Notes under the pieces: model-generated
Told to the model about the DNA's origin: nothing
The model's database searches: none
The model's input: only the letters and a program-made list of their open reading frames with translations
Shown: piece by piece, positions 46,181 through 57,304 of the stretch
Position numbering within the stretch: the first letter of the stretch is position 1
Layout: each line of letters begins with the position of its first letter
Program-made: the position numbers and the translations under genes
Assembly (NCBI GenBank): GCA_034440635.1
Contig: JAOTON010000385.1
Coordinates: forward strand, 402,501-466,500
DNA: 64,000 nucleotides
DNA from: Lepas anatifera
Taxonomy: Eukaryota > Arthropoda > Thecostraca > Lepadidae
Direction of reading: 5' to 3'

Positions 46181-46810
46181 TTAAGGAAATGTGGCACCTT
46201 TACAGCGTGATTCTAACTATAATTTGTCTTGGAACTCGAGATTTCCGTAGAAAAAAGCTAAAACCTATCTGAAATGTACCCCTCATGTACCCTTAGCAGC
46301 AGGCCACAGTTGTCATGCCTGTTGGTGTGACGACATATGCTGACGTCACGGTGAGTGTCAGCCAATCGAAGCCCTTGAAGCGTATTGAATATGGTAATGG
46401 TTGCCAGATCGTGGCATCCATGTTCTGATTTTAGCGAGACGCCAGAGTCCCGTATGTGCGGTGCATTGCAGCGGAGACGGCCGGCCGGAGACACGCACAC
46501 ACTGCCTGACCCGTGAGGCGGGTCAGGGCACGAGCGGTGACGTGACGTCACGCTTTAGCTAGTCCCTGATTGGGTGACGCCGGACAGCCGATGCAGCCGG
46601 CGCTGGGCACCTAGTGGTGCTATCAAATGAAACCCACACAATCCACAGCCAGATATTTCTTTCTTTCCTTAGAGGAGCATTAAAAATAGAAATATTTAGT
46701 TTATTGTACACTTTTCAGACAAATCATGAGCACTATCATGATTTCCGGCTAAAAGTACATCTTATTACACTAAATTCCAGGGTTCGACCAAGGCGCCACA
46801 TTCCCTTTAA
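46181..46810 (+). mobile_element. TTAA family 3 MITE (copy 3c) with internal insert
   Basis: Begins TTAAGGAAATGTGGCACCTT and ends GGCGCCACATTCCCTTTAA. It is about 180 bp longer than the other copies: 46420-46640 contains GC-rich sequence (GGAGACGGCCGGCCGGAGAC) absent from 3a, 3b and 3d. Its right TTAA (46807-46810) is also the left TTAA of element 2C. Confidence 0.8.
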
Positions 46811-49272
46811 CACGCGCATTGACGGGGGCGGTACCCGCCCCCTCGGGTTTTTCGGAGATAGTAGAAAAACGGCGGCGCGTAGCGCGCCGTGCTTGTTATA
46901 CCTTTTCCTCATCATTTTACAACTTCTGTGAAAATTTTAAGGTTAGGTCATCTCAGGTAGTGACCCCAATACCGAAAACCAGAACAAGCAAAAAACCATC
47001 TGAAACTAGGCCAATATCGATACTTCCAGCGATCATGAAACTAGTAGAACGAATTGTTCAGCAACAGCTTTCTAAATATCTGGAAGACAACCATCTCCTT
47101 TCTGACGCTCAGCATGGTTATCGAAAGTGTTACTCTACGGAATCAGCTCTGCATGTTATTACAGACAAGGTGCTTTTGGCCATGGACAGGAGTGAAATTT
47201 CTATATTGGTGCTATTGGACCTTTCGAAATGCTTTGACGTTGTTCCTCATTCTAAATTGCTAAAAAACTCATAGTTTATGGCATAGATACCCAGTGGTTC
47301 CGTAACTATCTCACCGGTCACACGCAGCAGGTCCAAATAAGAGAGCCTGACGGCACACTTTCGATCTCAAAAGTCGCAAAACAACATTGGTGTCTATCAG
47401 GTGGGGCCACCTCATGCTTGCTGTACATGTTGTACGCAAATGACCTTAGCCTGGGCGTCAATGATGACGTAACCATAATTCAGTACGCCGACGATACGCA
47501 AGTACTCGTGAGTGGTAATAGGCGAGATTTGCAGCAAATAGTGGCTCGTATGCAGATTGCACTCAACTCGATATATTCCTGGTTCTGTCACAACGGTATG
47601 AAGCTTAACACTGACAAAACCCAAATGCTCGTTCTCGGCTACCAGCGATGCTTCGTGATTTGCCTCCAGTATCGCTCAATTTTTGTGGCACAGTTATCAG
47701 AGACGCGAGAATAGTCAGAACTTGGGCTTAATCATGGATCGGCATCTCAACTTTCAAAATCACGTTGACAATATCACGCACAAGTGTACTGGACTCCTCG
47801 TTGCCTTGAGTCACACGCCACGTGATACCCAAAGCCGTACTGAAGACCATTGTAGAAGCGCTCGTTATTTCGATACTGCGGTACTGTTTGTCTCTGTATG
47901 GTTCATGTGGTGCGTCTCAAAACATCGTGTGCAAAAATGATAAACTTTTGTGCACGTGTTGTCACTGGAAAGCGACGTTACGATCACATATCAGATGCAG
48001 TAAGGCAGCTAGGATGGCCAACGGCTGACGAGATGATAGGCTACCATACCGTGTGTGCCATTGAGAGAATTTTAGTGTCAGGTCAGCCACTTTATCTGAA
48101 AGGAACGATCGGACACCGGGCCAACCAAGTGCATCAGCACAACACCAGGAACGCTGGTCAATGGACCTTGCCGCGGATCCGAACAGAGGCTGGTAGGAGA
48201 CGTCTGTGTTTCAGAGGTGTAACCCTGCTGAACAGAACGGGACTGGTGCCTGGTTCACCGCAGTTTAAGGCGCAGCTCAGGAAATGTTACCAAATCTTTT
48301 AAATTAGTGATGGTGGCTTGTTCAAGGGAACGGAGTTTTTAGGCTTGTTTTAGGCGTTGTTTAAGGTTTTTCTTTACATTTTCTAGCGTTCTTTTATCGG
48401 TCTCGTTTTGATAAATTTTTGTTTTAAAATCGTTAAGCTTCTCAACAAGGCAGATTTTATGAGTGATGGTGTGCGTGTCTGTCGAATTTGACCTGTTTGT
48501 TTACTTTTTAATAACTGACGTGAATGGGTGAAAAACCATGCATGATGTGGACCCTATTCGAATAAATCTGTATCTGTATCTGTATCTGTATCAGGTCAGG
48601 TCACCAGTACAGGTCAAGTGACCCGACCTCAAAAAGTTTAAGATAGCATAAGTCGGAGCAGGGTGAACTTATCCGATTGAAACTCATATCACATAATGGC
48701 CCTACCGAGTTCTCTAAAATATGTTCCGGTATTTTTGATATCGATGACCTAAGGTCAGGTACGACGCATGACCTCTCCATTGGAAATACATGGGAAAATG
48801 GTTTTACGGAATAACTCAGTAACAGATGGTGATAGAACATTTATTTTAGCTGCATTAGACTCGCCTGGGCTTTGCGGTTCTAATGATATGCATTTTATAT
48901 AATTTGACCCTGACCTGACCTCAGGTCAGGTCAAATTTGATTTGACCTAGCAAGGTCAAATTATACATCATTCGATTCGGCTTGCTAAGAGGATTCATAT
49001 AGTTCAAGTCGTTTTGCTCTATCTTTACTTGTTCAGATGTAATGCCCGAAAAACTGAATTTTACATGTTATCCTTATGACGGGCATGTTTTGACCTCTCG
49101 TGACCTTAAATGTGACCTGACAAAAAATGGTTCAAACGTTTTCGATGGAGAAGTGGATGGGCAGCCCAACACCGTTTACCGTTTTCGCTACCTACCGTGG
49201 TTCTCGAGATCTTAGGGGGCGGGTCCCGCCCCGTCAATGAGGTGGCTCAGACCCCGTCAATGCGCGTGTTAA
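46807..49272 (+). mobile_element. TTAA family 2 element (copy 2C) split by a LINE
   Basis: Begins TTAACACGCGCATTGACGGG. Its right end has the terminal motif twice (CCCGTCAATGAGG, then CCCCGTCAATGCGCGTGTTAA-like). Removing 46959-48590 restores the order seen in copy 2A: TTAGGTCATCTC followed by AGGTCAGGTCACCAGTACAG. Both terminal TTAA sites are shared with neighbouring family 3 MITEs. Confidence 0.9.
46959..48590 (+). pseudogene. CR1/Jockey-group LINE, 5'-truncated, inside family 2 element
   Basis: A reverse transcriptase starts in mid-domain: RPISILPAIMKLVERIV, HGYRKCYSTESALHVI and VLLDLSKCFDVVPHSKLL (finger and palm motifs), then YADDTQVLVSG with the catalytic YADD, then GMKLNTDKTQMLVLG. 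The C-terminal part includes GKRRYDHISDAVRQLGWPTA and RTEAGRRRLCFRGVTLLN, typical of CR1/L2/Daphne-like elements. Frameshifts near 47265, 47650 and 47830 inactivate it. The 3' end is a (TGTATC)n tail. TCAGGT flanks it on both sides (46953-46958, 48591-48596). Pasted into an AGGTCA-rich host element, it is younger than that element. Confidence 0.9.
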
Positions 49273-49748
49273 AGGGAATGTGGTACCTTTATAACGTGAT
49301 TTTAACTGAGATAGCCAAGTTGTAAAGCAAGTCGGAAAACCCGGTACTCAATATATAATTTGTCTTGGAACTCGATATTTCCGTAGAAAAAAAAACTAAA
49401 ACCTACCCGAAATGTACCTCTCGCCAGGTGGCCATTTTTGTGAGCTGCTGATGAGCTGCTGCTGGCCGTTGTCATGGCTGTTGGTGTGACGACATATGCT
49501 GACGTCACGATGAGCACCAGCCAATCGAAGCCCTTGAAGCGTTTCGAGTATGGTAGTGGTTGCCAGGTCATGATATCATCCACGGGCAGATATTTATTTC
49601 TTTTCCTAGGAGCATTTTCAAAAATCAAAATATTGAGCTTATTGTACATTTTTCAGAGAAATCATGAGCGGTTTCATTATTTCCGGCTAAAAGTACGCCT
49701 AATTACACTAAATTCCAGGATTCGGCCAAGGTGCCACATTCCCTTTAA
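49269..49748 (+). mobile_element. TTAA family 3 MITE (copy 3d)
   Basis: Begins TTAAAGGGAATGTGGTACCT and ends AAGGTGCCACATTCCCTTTAA-like. It has GTGTGACGACATATGCTGAC and CCAATCGAAGCCCTTGAAGC inside. Its left TTAA is the right TTAA of element 2C. Same orientation as copy 3c on the other side. Confidence 0.9.
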
Positions 49749-51192
49749 GTCTTGCCTACGCATGGTACGGAAGAAGGGGTGGCGTGTTAACAACCTATGG
49801 TGTTTCCAAAGATTGCCGGCGGTGCACGTAGCCAACATGATAGCACAAAGTGTTACCGTACTCAGGGATCCCTGCTCTTTCTCGCGCCTTTCTTTCATAA
49901 TCTTTCCCGTATATTTCCTGCGGATTTAGAGTCAACGTTACGTCCGGTTAGGTTGCGGGTCAGGTTAATTTGGGCTTAGCTTAGATATTACCTTAAAAAC
50001 AATAAAGTTTGTATCCTTATACAATATCAGCCGAACGTTCCGAAACTCCTGCTGTGTTATAGGCATCCCTATGGCTACAATGGCGCTATTCTGAAAATGC
50101 ATTAGCTAAAGGTCAGGCCAGATTCACTGCCTTGTTATTGTTAGTCTCTGGGGAAATGTTGTGAACCTCACTGTGTCCTGAGTATGTCTGTTTTATCAAT
50201 ACGTATGCTCATGGACGTCGAAAGGTAGGGATGAAACGTCCCCTAAATTCGCAAATCAGGAAGAACTCTCACTCCCTAAAAAAATTGGTACCCGAATTAG
50301 GTTATCTACACTTAACGAGGCAGGCAAAGGTGCCATGCACAGAATACCTCATAAAAAAGAACTAAAAAAACTTTAAAAACATAACAAACTTATTAGTTTA
50401 TTTTCCATATTACCTGCGTGGACTTACGCAAATGTCTTGATGAAGCAAATCATCGTTACGCTTTCAGACATCCGATATACTCACATGCTCAAACTTCGCC
50501 TTCCTGTAGGACGTCGCAATTCCGAGCCCCCCCCCCTCCCGGGGAAAATTTCATAGTGCCACCATCATTTAGGTCGGTCATATTTACCGAAAAAATTTAT
50601 GTTCCCTGAATTTGTGGGTTACATATGTCATAGGTTCAAGTTGAAAATACAAACATCACCGAAAAAGAAAAGAGCAATTTACGATACTTCCGTTGATAAC
50701 TGTCGACTGAATTTAAGATGGCCTTTCCTTTTACCATAATTGTTTGTCTCGGCGCTGTTAATCGTACAGTCTGAACTTGCTGGGTTAACAAAACCTTGGA
50801 GACCTGTAGCCCGATCAACATCAATTATTTGCCTACAGGCAAATAATGGTATAACATGTTATCACTTTATTTCCAAGGCGGAAATATTATAATGGTTCTT
50901 CAACAAGTGTCGGCTTTTACCTGGCTCTCAATTTTTGTATTCAAAAATGCCGACTTTTACTTGGTTTCAAATTTGTCTCTAAGGGAAAACGTGAACATCA
51001 CATTCCCCCTAACATATCGTCTTAACACGCACCGTAGGGACAAGGGTTATTTGAGTGTCCCCCATCTATTTTTCCAAGGTGGCCGGAGAAACATTCACAG
51101 CCAAAAAACATTACTTGGATACATTTGAGAGATTTCATGGGTGCATTGCGTTGATTGTTTATCATTTTGAAAATTGGTCCATAAGTTTTTAC
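49749..51192. other. AT-rich, no gene recognised
   Basis: Only short open frames without domains. A run of C at 50527-50539 and scattered low-complexity sequence. Confidence 0.4.
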
Positions 51193-51665
51193 TTAAAGGG
51201 AAAGTGGCACCTTGGTCGAATCCAGGAATTTAGTATAATTAAGGGTATTTTAGCCGAAAATCATGAAAACGTCCATAACTTTTCTGAAAAATGTACAATG
51301 AGTTCAATATTTAGATTTTTAAAATGCACCTCTATGGCGAAAAATAAATATCTGCCTGTGGATGACGTCATGATCTGGCAACTACTACCATATTCAATAG
51401 GCTTCAAGGACTTCAATTGGCTGATTACTCACCGTGACGTCAGGCTTGGGTTAGGGAAATTGCTGTCGTCACACCAACAGCTGACAACTGTGGCCGCCCG
51501 GCTGGGGTAGATTTTGGGTACATTTCAGGTAGGATTTTAGCTCTTCTCCATGGAAATTTTGAGTTTCAAGACAAATTATATATTGAGTAACGGGTTTTCT
51601 GGCATGTTGTACAACTTGGCTATCTCAGTTAAAATCACGCCATAAAGGTGCCACATTCCCTTTAA
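51193..51665 (-). mobile_element. TTAA family 3 MITE (copy 3e)
   Basis: Inverted relative to 3a-3d: starts TTAAAGGGAAAGTGGCACCT and then GGTCGAATCCAGGA, the usual right end. It ends AAGGTGCCACATTCCCTTTA with the final A. Both TTAA sites are present. Non-coding. Confidence 0.85.
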
Positions 51666-51950
51666 AGGCTTTCAAAATCAGACCCATATTTGGAGATCGC
51701 CACAATCGTGCGGTCGCACCAGTTCGCCTGCACAATAGACCGAGCGGTGACGCAATAACGCCATATAATGATGACGGGTCATGATACCTCACATGAAGGT
51801 CACAAGTCGAGATCATACCGGCATTTTCAAGGTCATTGATTCCAGAAATTTTGGTTAGATGGCGATACTCCGCATGACTGACGTCATTTTTAAGGTTGCT
51901 CAATGTTGACCCTTCATCGCCTGAGGGGGTCCGAACGGACCCCCTGTCGG
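51666..51950 (-). mobile_element. Family 6 fragment
   Basis: Reverse match to family 6: GGAGATCGCCACAATCGTGC, GTCGCACCAGTTCGCCTGC, and TACCTCACATGAAGGTCAC. It lacks recognisable TTAA ends and directly adjoins the family 3 copy 3e. A GGGGGTCCGAACGGACCCCC palindrome lies at its right edge. Confidence 0.6.
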
Positions 51951-51952
51951 TT

Positions 51953-53719
51953 TTTCTTTGTTTATTTGTTTATCGTTTATTGAGGGCTTATGAACAACCG
52001 ATATATCGGACCCAATGACAGCTTAAGTCAAATGAGGTAAAACATGTCGACGAATACAATGCATAGAATGAATATTTTCACGATATATGATTCTAGCTAA
52101 ATAAAATATATAGAAAACCCTGTTAAAACATAAAGAGGCACACATAAAACCTTTAAATTCCACAGTCACTCTCAGTGTAAAGGCAGCTGCTTGACATAAG
52201 ATTGGGTCAGTGACCTAAGCTGCCCGAAAGAACCATTACAAACGTCGGACTAAGGGCACGCTGCCAAATAAGATTAAAAATTATTCGCCGAACGACAGAA
52301 AACCTCTCGTCTTATGCAATATACACGGCCGAAGGGCACGTGCAGCAGTCCGCGAGTCATCGCCCGCGTGTTTCTTGACGGAACACGCAATGCAAAGCTA
52401 CTGAGCAGGAAGGCGGAGTCTATTTTGCCTGACAACATTTTGGTGTGCAGTTAGGATATCATATTGAATTTGTATGTTTGCCAAACTGGTAATTTTACAC
52501 AACGTCAGAAGATCATTATACGCAAGTGACACAGAATTCCGAGTCGAGACCGATGCTAGCCAAAAAAAGAAACTTATGTTGAATTTTTTCAAGCCTGTCT
52601 AAGTACATCTTGGCGGCCCCCTCCCCCAAATGACGCAACCAAATTACATGACAGATCGAACATTACCAAAATAAGCCACCAAGATAGGTTGAGGTTTCAG
52701 TTTCCGTCTCGCTCCCCCCGGACGTGTGACCTACCTAAAGGGAGCAAATCATCACTCCGACCCCTCTGTTCGACCTGCTGACTGTATTGTTAATATGTTC
52801 AGTAAAGGTTGATTTTGAGCCTAGCCAAACCCCATGATCACGAATAATATCTTCTCTGTCTAGGGAAGAATTTCAAATTTTGTACCTGGTTACGATGGGG
52901 TTCCGCTTCAACGTCATGGAGAATGATCTACATTTTGCAGGGTTGAGATTTAGTTTCCAAAGCACACAACAGGCAGCCAAATGTGTGAGGTCTTGCAATA
53001 GTTGAGCGTCTAGTTCCGAGTTAATTGTGTGATATAATTTTACATCGTCCGCGAATAGAAGAAAGTTTGTCTTGACGTTATCCGGGATGTCATTGACAAA
53101 CAGGGCGGACAGGGGCGGTGAGATGATTCCACCTTCTGGCGTCCTAAAGCGCACATGGATCCAGTCAGAGCACTTTCCGTTAACAATGACACGTTGTTTA
53201 CGATTTACTAAATATGACGAAAGCCAATTAAGAGCTGGGCCTGAAATTTGCTAAGAATTCCTCAATTTATGAATTAGAAGCTTGTGATTGACGCTCTAGA
53301 ACGCTGCAGAATAATCCGTATGAATGACGTCAGTCTGAGAGCCAGAAGAGATAGATTTCCACGCCGTCTTTAGAAAGCAAGGTAAATTTGAATCGCATGA
53401 TCGGCCTGGGACAAAACCGTGTTGATTTGGAGTCAGGACTGGTTGAACGTGTAAGAGAAGGGTGTCACAAATGCACCGCTGAGGCAATTTTCCAAAAAGC
53501 AAGGTCAGCGAGACGGAACGATAATTTGAAGATAGTTTTCGAGATCCCTTTGGTGAATGAGCACGATGTTAGGCTCCGCCCACCTGCTCCGGAAAACACC
53601 TTGATTCACCGACTTTCTGAACAATATAGCAAGTGGGACCAACAACTGATCACTACACTCCTTGATAATGCGTGTACGTATGTTATCGGGCCCACAAGCC
53701 TTATGACTCTGAGGTGCAC
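51953..53719 (-). pseudogene. Jockey/CR1-group LINE fragment
   Basis: Read on the minus strand from 53719: KACGPDNIRTRIIKECSDQL, then QHGFVPGRSCDSNL, VIHTDYSAAF, SGPALNWLSSYLVNRKQRV, GGIISPPLSALFVNDIP and FLLFADDVKLYHTI with the catalytic FADD, then KLNLNPAKC. These are reverse transcriptase motifs in the right order for a non-LTR element. Stops and frameshifts near 53290 and 53505 break the frame. The 3' end near 51953 is an AATAAAC-like A-rich tail. The 5' side is cut exactly where the family 1 element begins (53720). Confidence 0.85.
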
Positions 53720-54683
53720 TTAACACGCGCCCTGCTGGGGTCCCTTGCATGACGCGCCCCGCTGGGGGGCGTTTTTGCCCCCCCCCGTATCTCGTTCCCC
53801 ACGAAAGCTAAAGGAAAAATTACGGGCGGCGTTCGAAAGCTCTTGACAAGACGAGGAGAATTTATATGTAGAATTTTTATGTCAGATCAATATTGAGGTC
53901 ACCATAGATCAAAGAATGCTCCATGGGCTTACAACAGAGCAGTGTACGTTTCCCTCTCTAGATCTACCCTCAAGGGAGCTAGAGCACATCTTTATGCATC
54001 ATTGGATTCCTCTCATCGCGGCAAATCAAATGATGTATAATATGACCTTGCTAGGTCAAATAGTCAAAATGACTGACCTCGGCCTAGGTCAGGGTCACAG
54101 AGTGACCTGGTATGGTCATGTTGCATATCAATCGACTCCCCGTGAAAGTATAAACACAATGCAAGCAAAATGGGAGCTTTATCTCAATTCAGTGAGAATT
54201 TATTGGCAAAACAATCACTCTCTGACCTGATATGTGACCTGATATGACCTTTGAGAGGTCAGATGCTCAAAAACTCAACTTTATGGTCAATATCGTGGTA
54301 AGAATACAGTTTCAGGATTTTCAGCCTTATCTATCCAGTATTTACTGAAAACGAGTCCATTCTTTTTTCACAATAGACTTATAATAGGGTAACCAAAAAA
54401 CTGACCCACCTTTGGTCAGCAACATCAAAATTCCGAGATAGCAGATTTGCAGACCCTAATGACCTTATCATATTGTGGAAGTTCCAACTGATCGGTTTGC
54501 TAATGTTCCCTGGGCGCTGCTTCAAACTCGTAATTTTAGGTTTTGAGGTCGGGTCACTTGACCTTGAATAGCTCCTTGACCTGACATGACCTTAACTAAA
54601 AAATTTGATCAGATGTGCAAAATTGATCAGGGATAAGGTACCGTAATTTTTGTTGTTCTGCGTCTCTTCGTTTTTAAGCTACG
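53720..54683 (-). mobile_element. TTAA family 1 element (copy 1C), one end lost
   Basis: Begins TTAACACGCGCCCTGCTGGG, then a second CGCGCCCCGCTGGGG motif as in copy 1A, and follows copy 1A in order up to GCGTCTCTTCGTTTTTAAGC near 54680. The far terminus is missing. Contains AATATGACCTTGCTAGGTCA near 54040. Non-coding. Confidence 0.8.
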
Positions 54684-55032
54684 CCGTATTATGCTTACTC
54701 TTTTACGTTGTACTTATGCGTACTTATTTTCCGCTATTTCTATATTGATGACCTAAGGTCAGGTCCGAGCCATGACCCCTCCATTGGAAATACATGGGAA
54801 AAATGGTTTTAACTTAACAACTTCGTAATTGATAGCGATAGAGAGTTTATTTTAACTGCATTAGATTCACCTCGTCATTGCGGTTTTAATTACATACATT
54901 TTGCCCCATTTTGACCTTGACCTGACTTCAGGTCAAGTCAAATCCTTGGTTTCCCCTAGCAAGATCATATTATACATCATTAGAATTGGCTTGCTGCGAG
55001 GATTGATATAGTTCAAATCGTTTTGCTCTATC

Positions 55033-55603
<571 letters not shown>

Positions 55604-55867
55604 CTTGTTCAGATGTAATGACTGAAACCTTCATTTACATGTTATCCCTACGACGGCATGTTTTGACCTCTAGTGACCTTAAATGTGACGTGACAAAAAA
55701 TGGTTCAAATATTTCCGATGGAGAAGTGGATAGGCTACCCAACACCGTTTACCGATTTTCGCTACCTAGCGCGGTTCTTAGGGGGATCTTAGGGGGAGGG
55801 GTACCCGCCCCCACCCCCCGTCAAGGCGACGGTGGCTCAGACCCCCCATCAATGCGCGCGTTTAGCT

Positions 55868-56340
55868 TAAAAGAAACAAAATGCAGTCTAAGATTTGGTA
55901 TAGTAATGAGCATGACCCAAGGATTCGAGTGATATACAACATGGTCTTGAAAGGTCATTATTTGACCTTTACTTAAGGTTAAGGTCATAATGTGACCTTA
56001 CAAGGTAATGCCACACATAGTTTGAATCCTTGGGTCAAGAAAAACACATTGGTTTCTTTTGTCGTGTCCTTCGTCTTATGGTTCCGGAGTTATAGAGGAT
56101 TTTCTAAATGGGTTGAAATTTGACCCATTTGGCCCACTGCTGTGGCGTCACGCGTCAACGAATATGGTTCAAACTCGGCTCCAGAGTACACGAGTTTGCA
56201 CTTCCAGTGCCATTTTAATCTTGCCCGATCACTTCCGCTTTCCGAAATCGTAGCAGGGTCCGATAGGACCCCTCAGGTGGTGGTATGCACGAAAAGACCA
56301 AAAACGGTGTCGATTAACATTAAAATCACAGGTCAAAGCT
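55868..56340 (+). mobile_element. Family 7 repeat fragment
   Basis: Shares GAGCATGACCCAAGGATTCG, ATGGTTCCGGAGTTATA, AATGGGTTGAAATTTGACCC and a GTCACGCGTCAACG block with 25970-26650. It begins directly after the family 2 copy 2D. Confidence 0.6.
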
Positions 56341-56344
56341 AAAG

Positions 56345-56765
56345 GCCATTAATCAAGGTCAAACCCTCATTTACCACCCAACGGTCGTTGTAGTAGTGTC
56401 AGTAGAAATGTATATTATTCGCAATAAATGATATTGTGACATCATAGGTCACTGACTTCGAAGGACCTTAATCTAAAAATGTCACGGAACATTGTATAGG
56501 ATCTTCCTTCCATGACCTCAGTCCACTTTCAGTGTAATCCCGGCTTTTCCCCGCACAATCACGGAATTTTGCAATAGATCCCCTAGCACTGCCAAGATTT
56601 GACCTTTACGACCTTGTTTAGCCTTGAAAATGTTGACCTAGGCCAATAAAAATTGGCACTATTAGAGGACCATAGCTAAAAAAGCACGTTAGCGGGCCTT
56701 GATCTTACCTTCCGAGATCTGCGAAGAGGGGATGCTTTAGGACCCCCTCCACTGCGTAATTGTTG
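56345..56765 (-). mobile_element. Family 6 fragment (5' part), inverted
   Basis: Reverse match to the left half of copies 6a/6b: TGACCTAGGCCAATAAAAAT (for ATTTTCATTGACCTAGGTCA), GACCTTGTTTAGCCTTGAA, and GGACCCCCTCCACTGCGTA near the terminus. The TTAA end is eroded. Confidence 0.55.
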
Positions 56766-57060
56766 GGTCTTAACGTACGAAAAGCTAGGGTTGTACGGCG
56801 ACACCACGGTTCCCTGTTTAGGCTTTTGAGGGGGGGTCGGATAACACTTACCCAGGATGCCCATGGGTCTTTGAGCGAGGTGTCTGGCGGTGGAGGCGGA
56901 CGCTTCGTCCACTGGTTGGCGCTTTGGAAGCAGACTTCACTTTTTGGTTGGACCTGTGAAGGAGCACACGATGAGTGTTTAGAATGACTAGTAGGCATCC
57001 CGTTTCCAGTTTTGTACCTGCATGGTGACTGGAGTCAACAATGAATTTCATGATATGGCG

Positions 57061-57304
57061 CATATACGCGGATCTAGGGGGGCGATGGTGCACTGGACAT
57101 TGCCGATCGACCCTCAGCGCCCCCTGAAACGTCGCTTCCCACCCTCCCTCTGCCCAGGATGCGACTATCGGCATCATCTGGGTAGGACTTGGCGGCCACC
57201 TGAAAGTTTTACAACCCAAAAATGGTGCCCCCCGTCGTAAATCGTAGATCCATAGAGATCGTAGATCCTACACCGACACCATAAAAATCCTGGATCTACC
57301 TATG
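57061..57304. mobile_element. hAT-type MITE, copy related to 5589-5853
   Basis: Left end CATATACGCGGATCTAGG; right end read inward CATAGGTAGATCCAGGAT. The interior has CCCTCAGCGCCCCCTGAAAC and GGATGCGACTATCGGC, matching CCCTCAGCGCCCCTGAA and GGATGCAAGCATTGGC of the 5589 copy. No clear target duplication. Confidence 0.6.

Noticed and set aside
48566..48592. Independent (TGTATC)n microsatellite
   Set aside because: It sits exactly at the 3' end of the LINE next to the target duplication, so it is the LINE tail.
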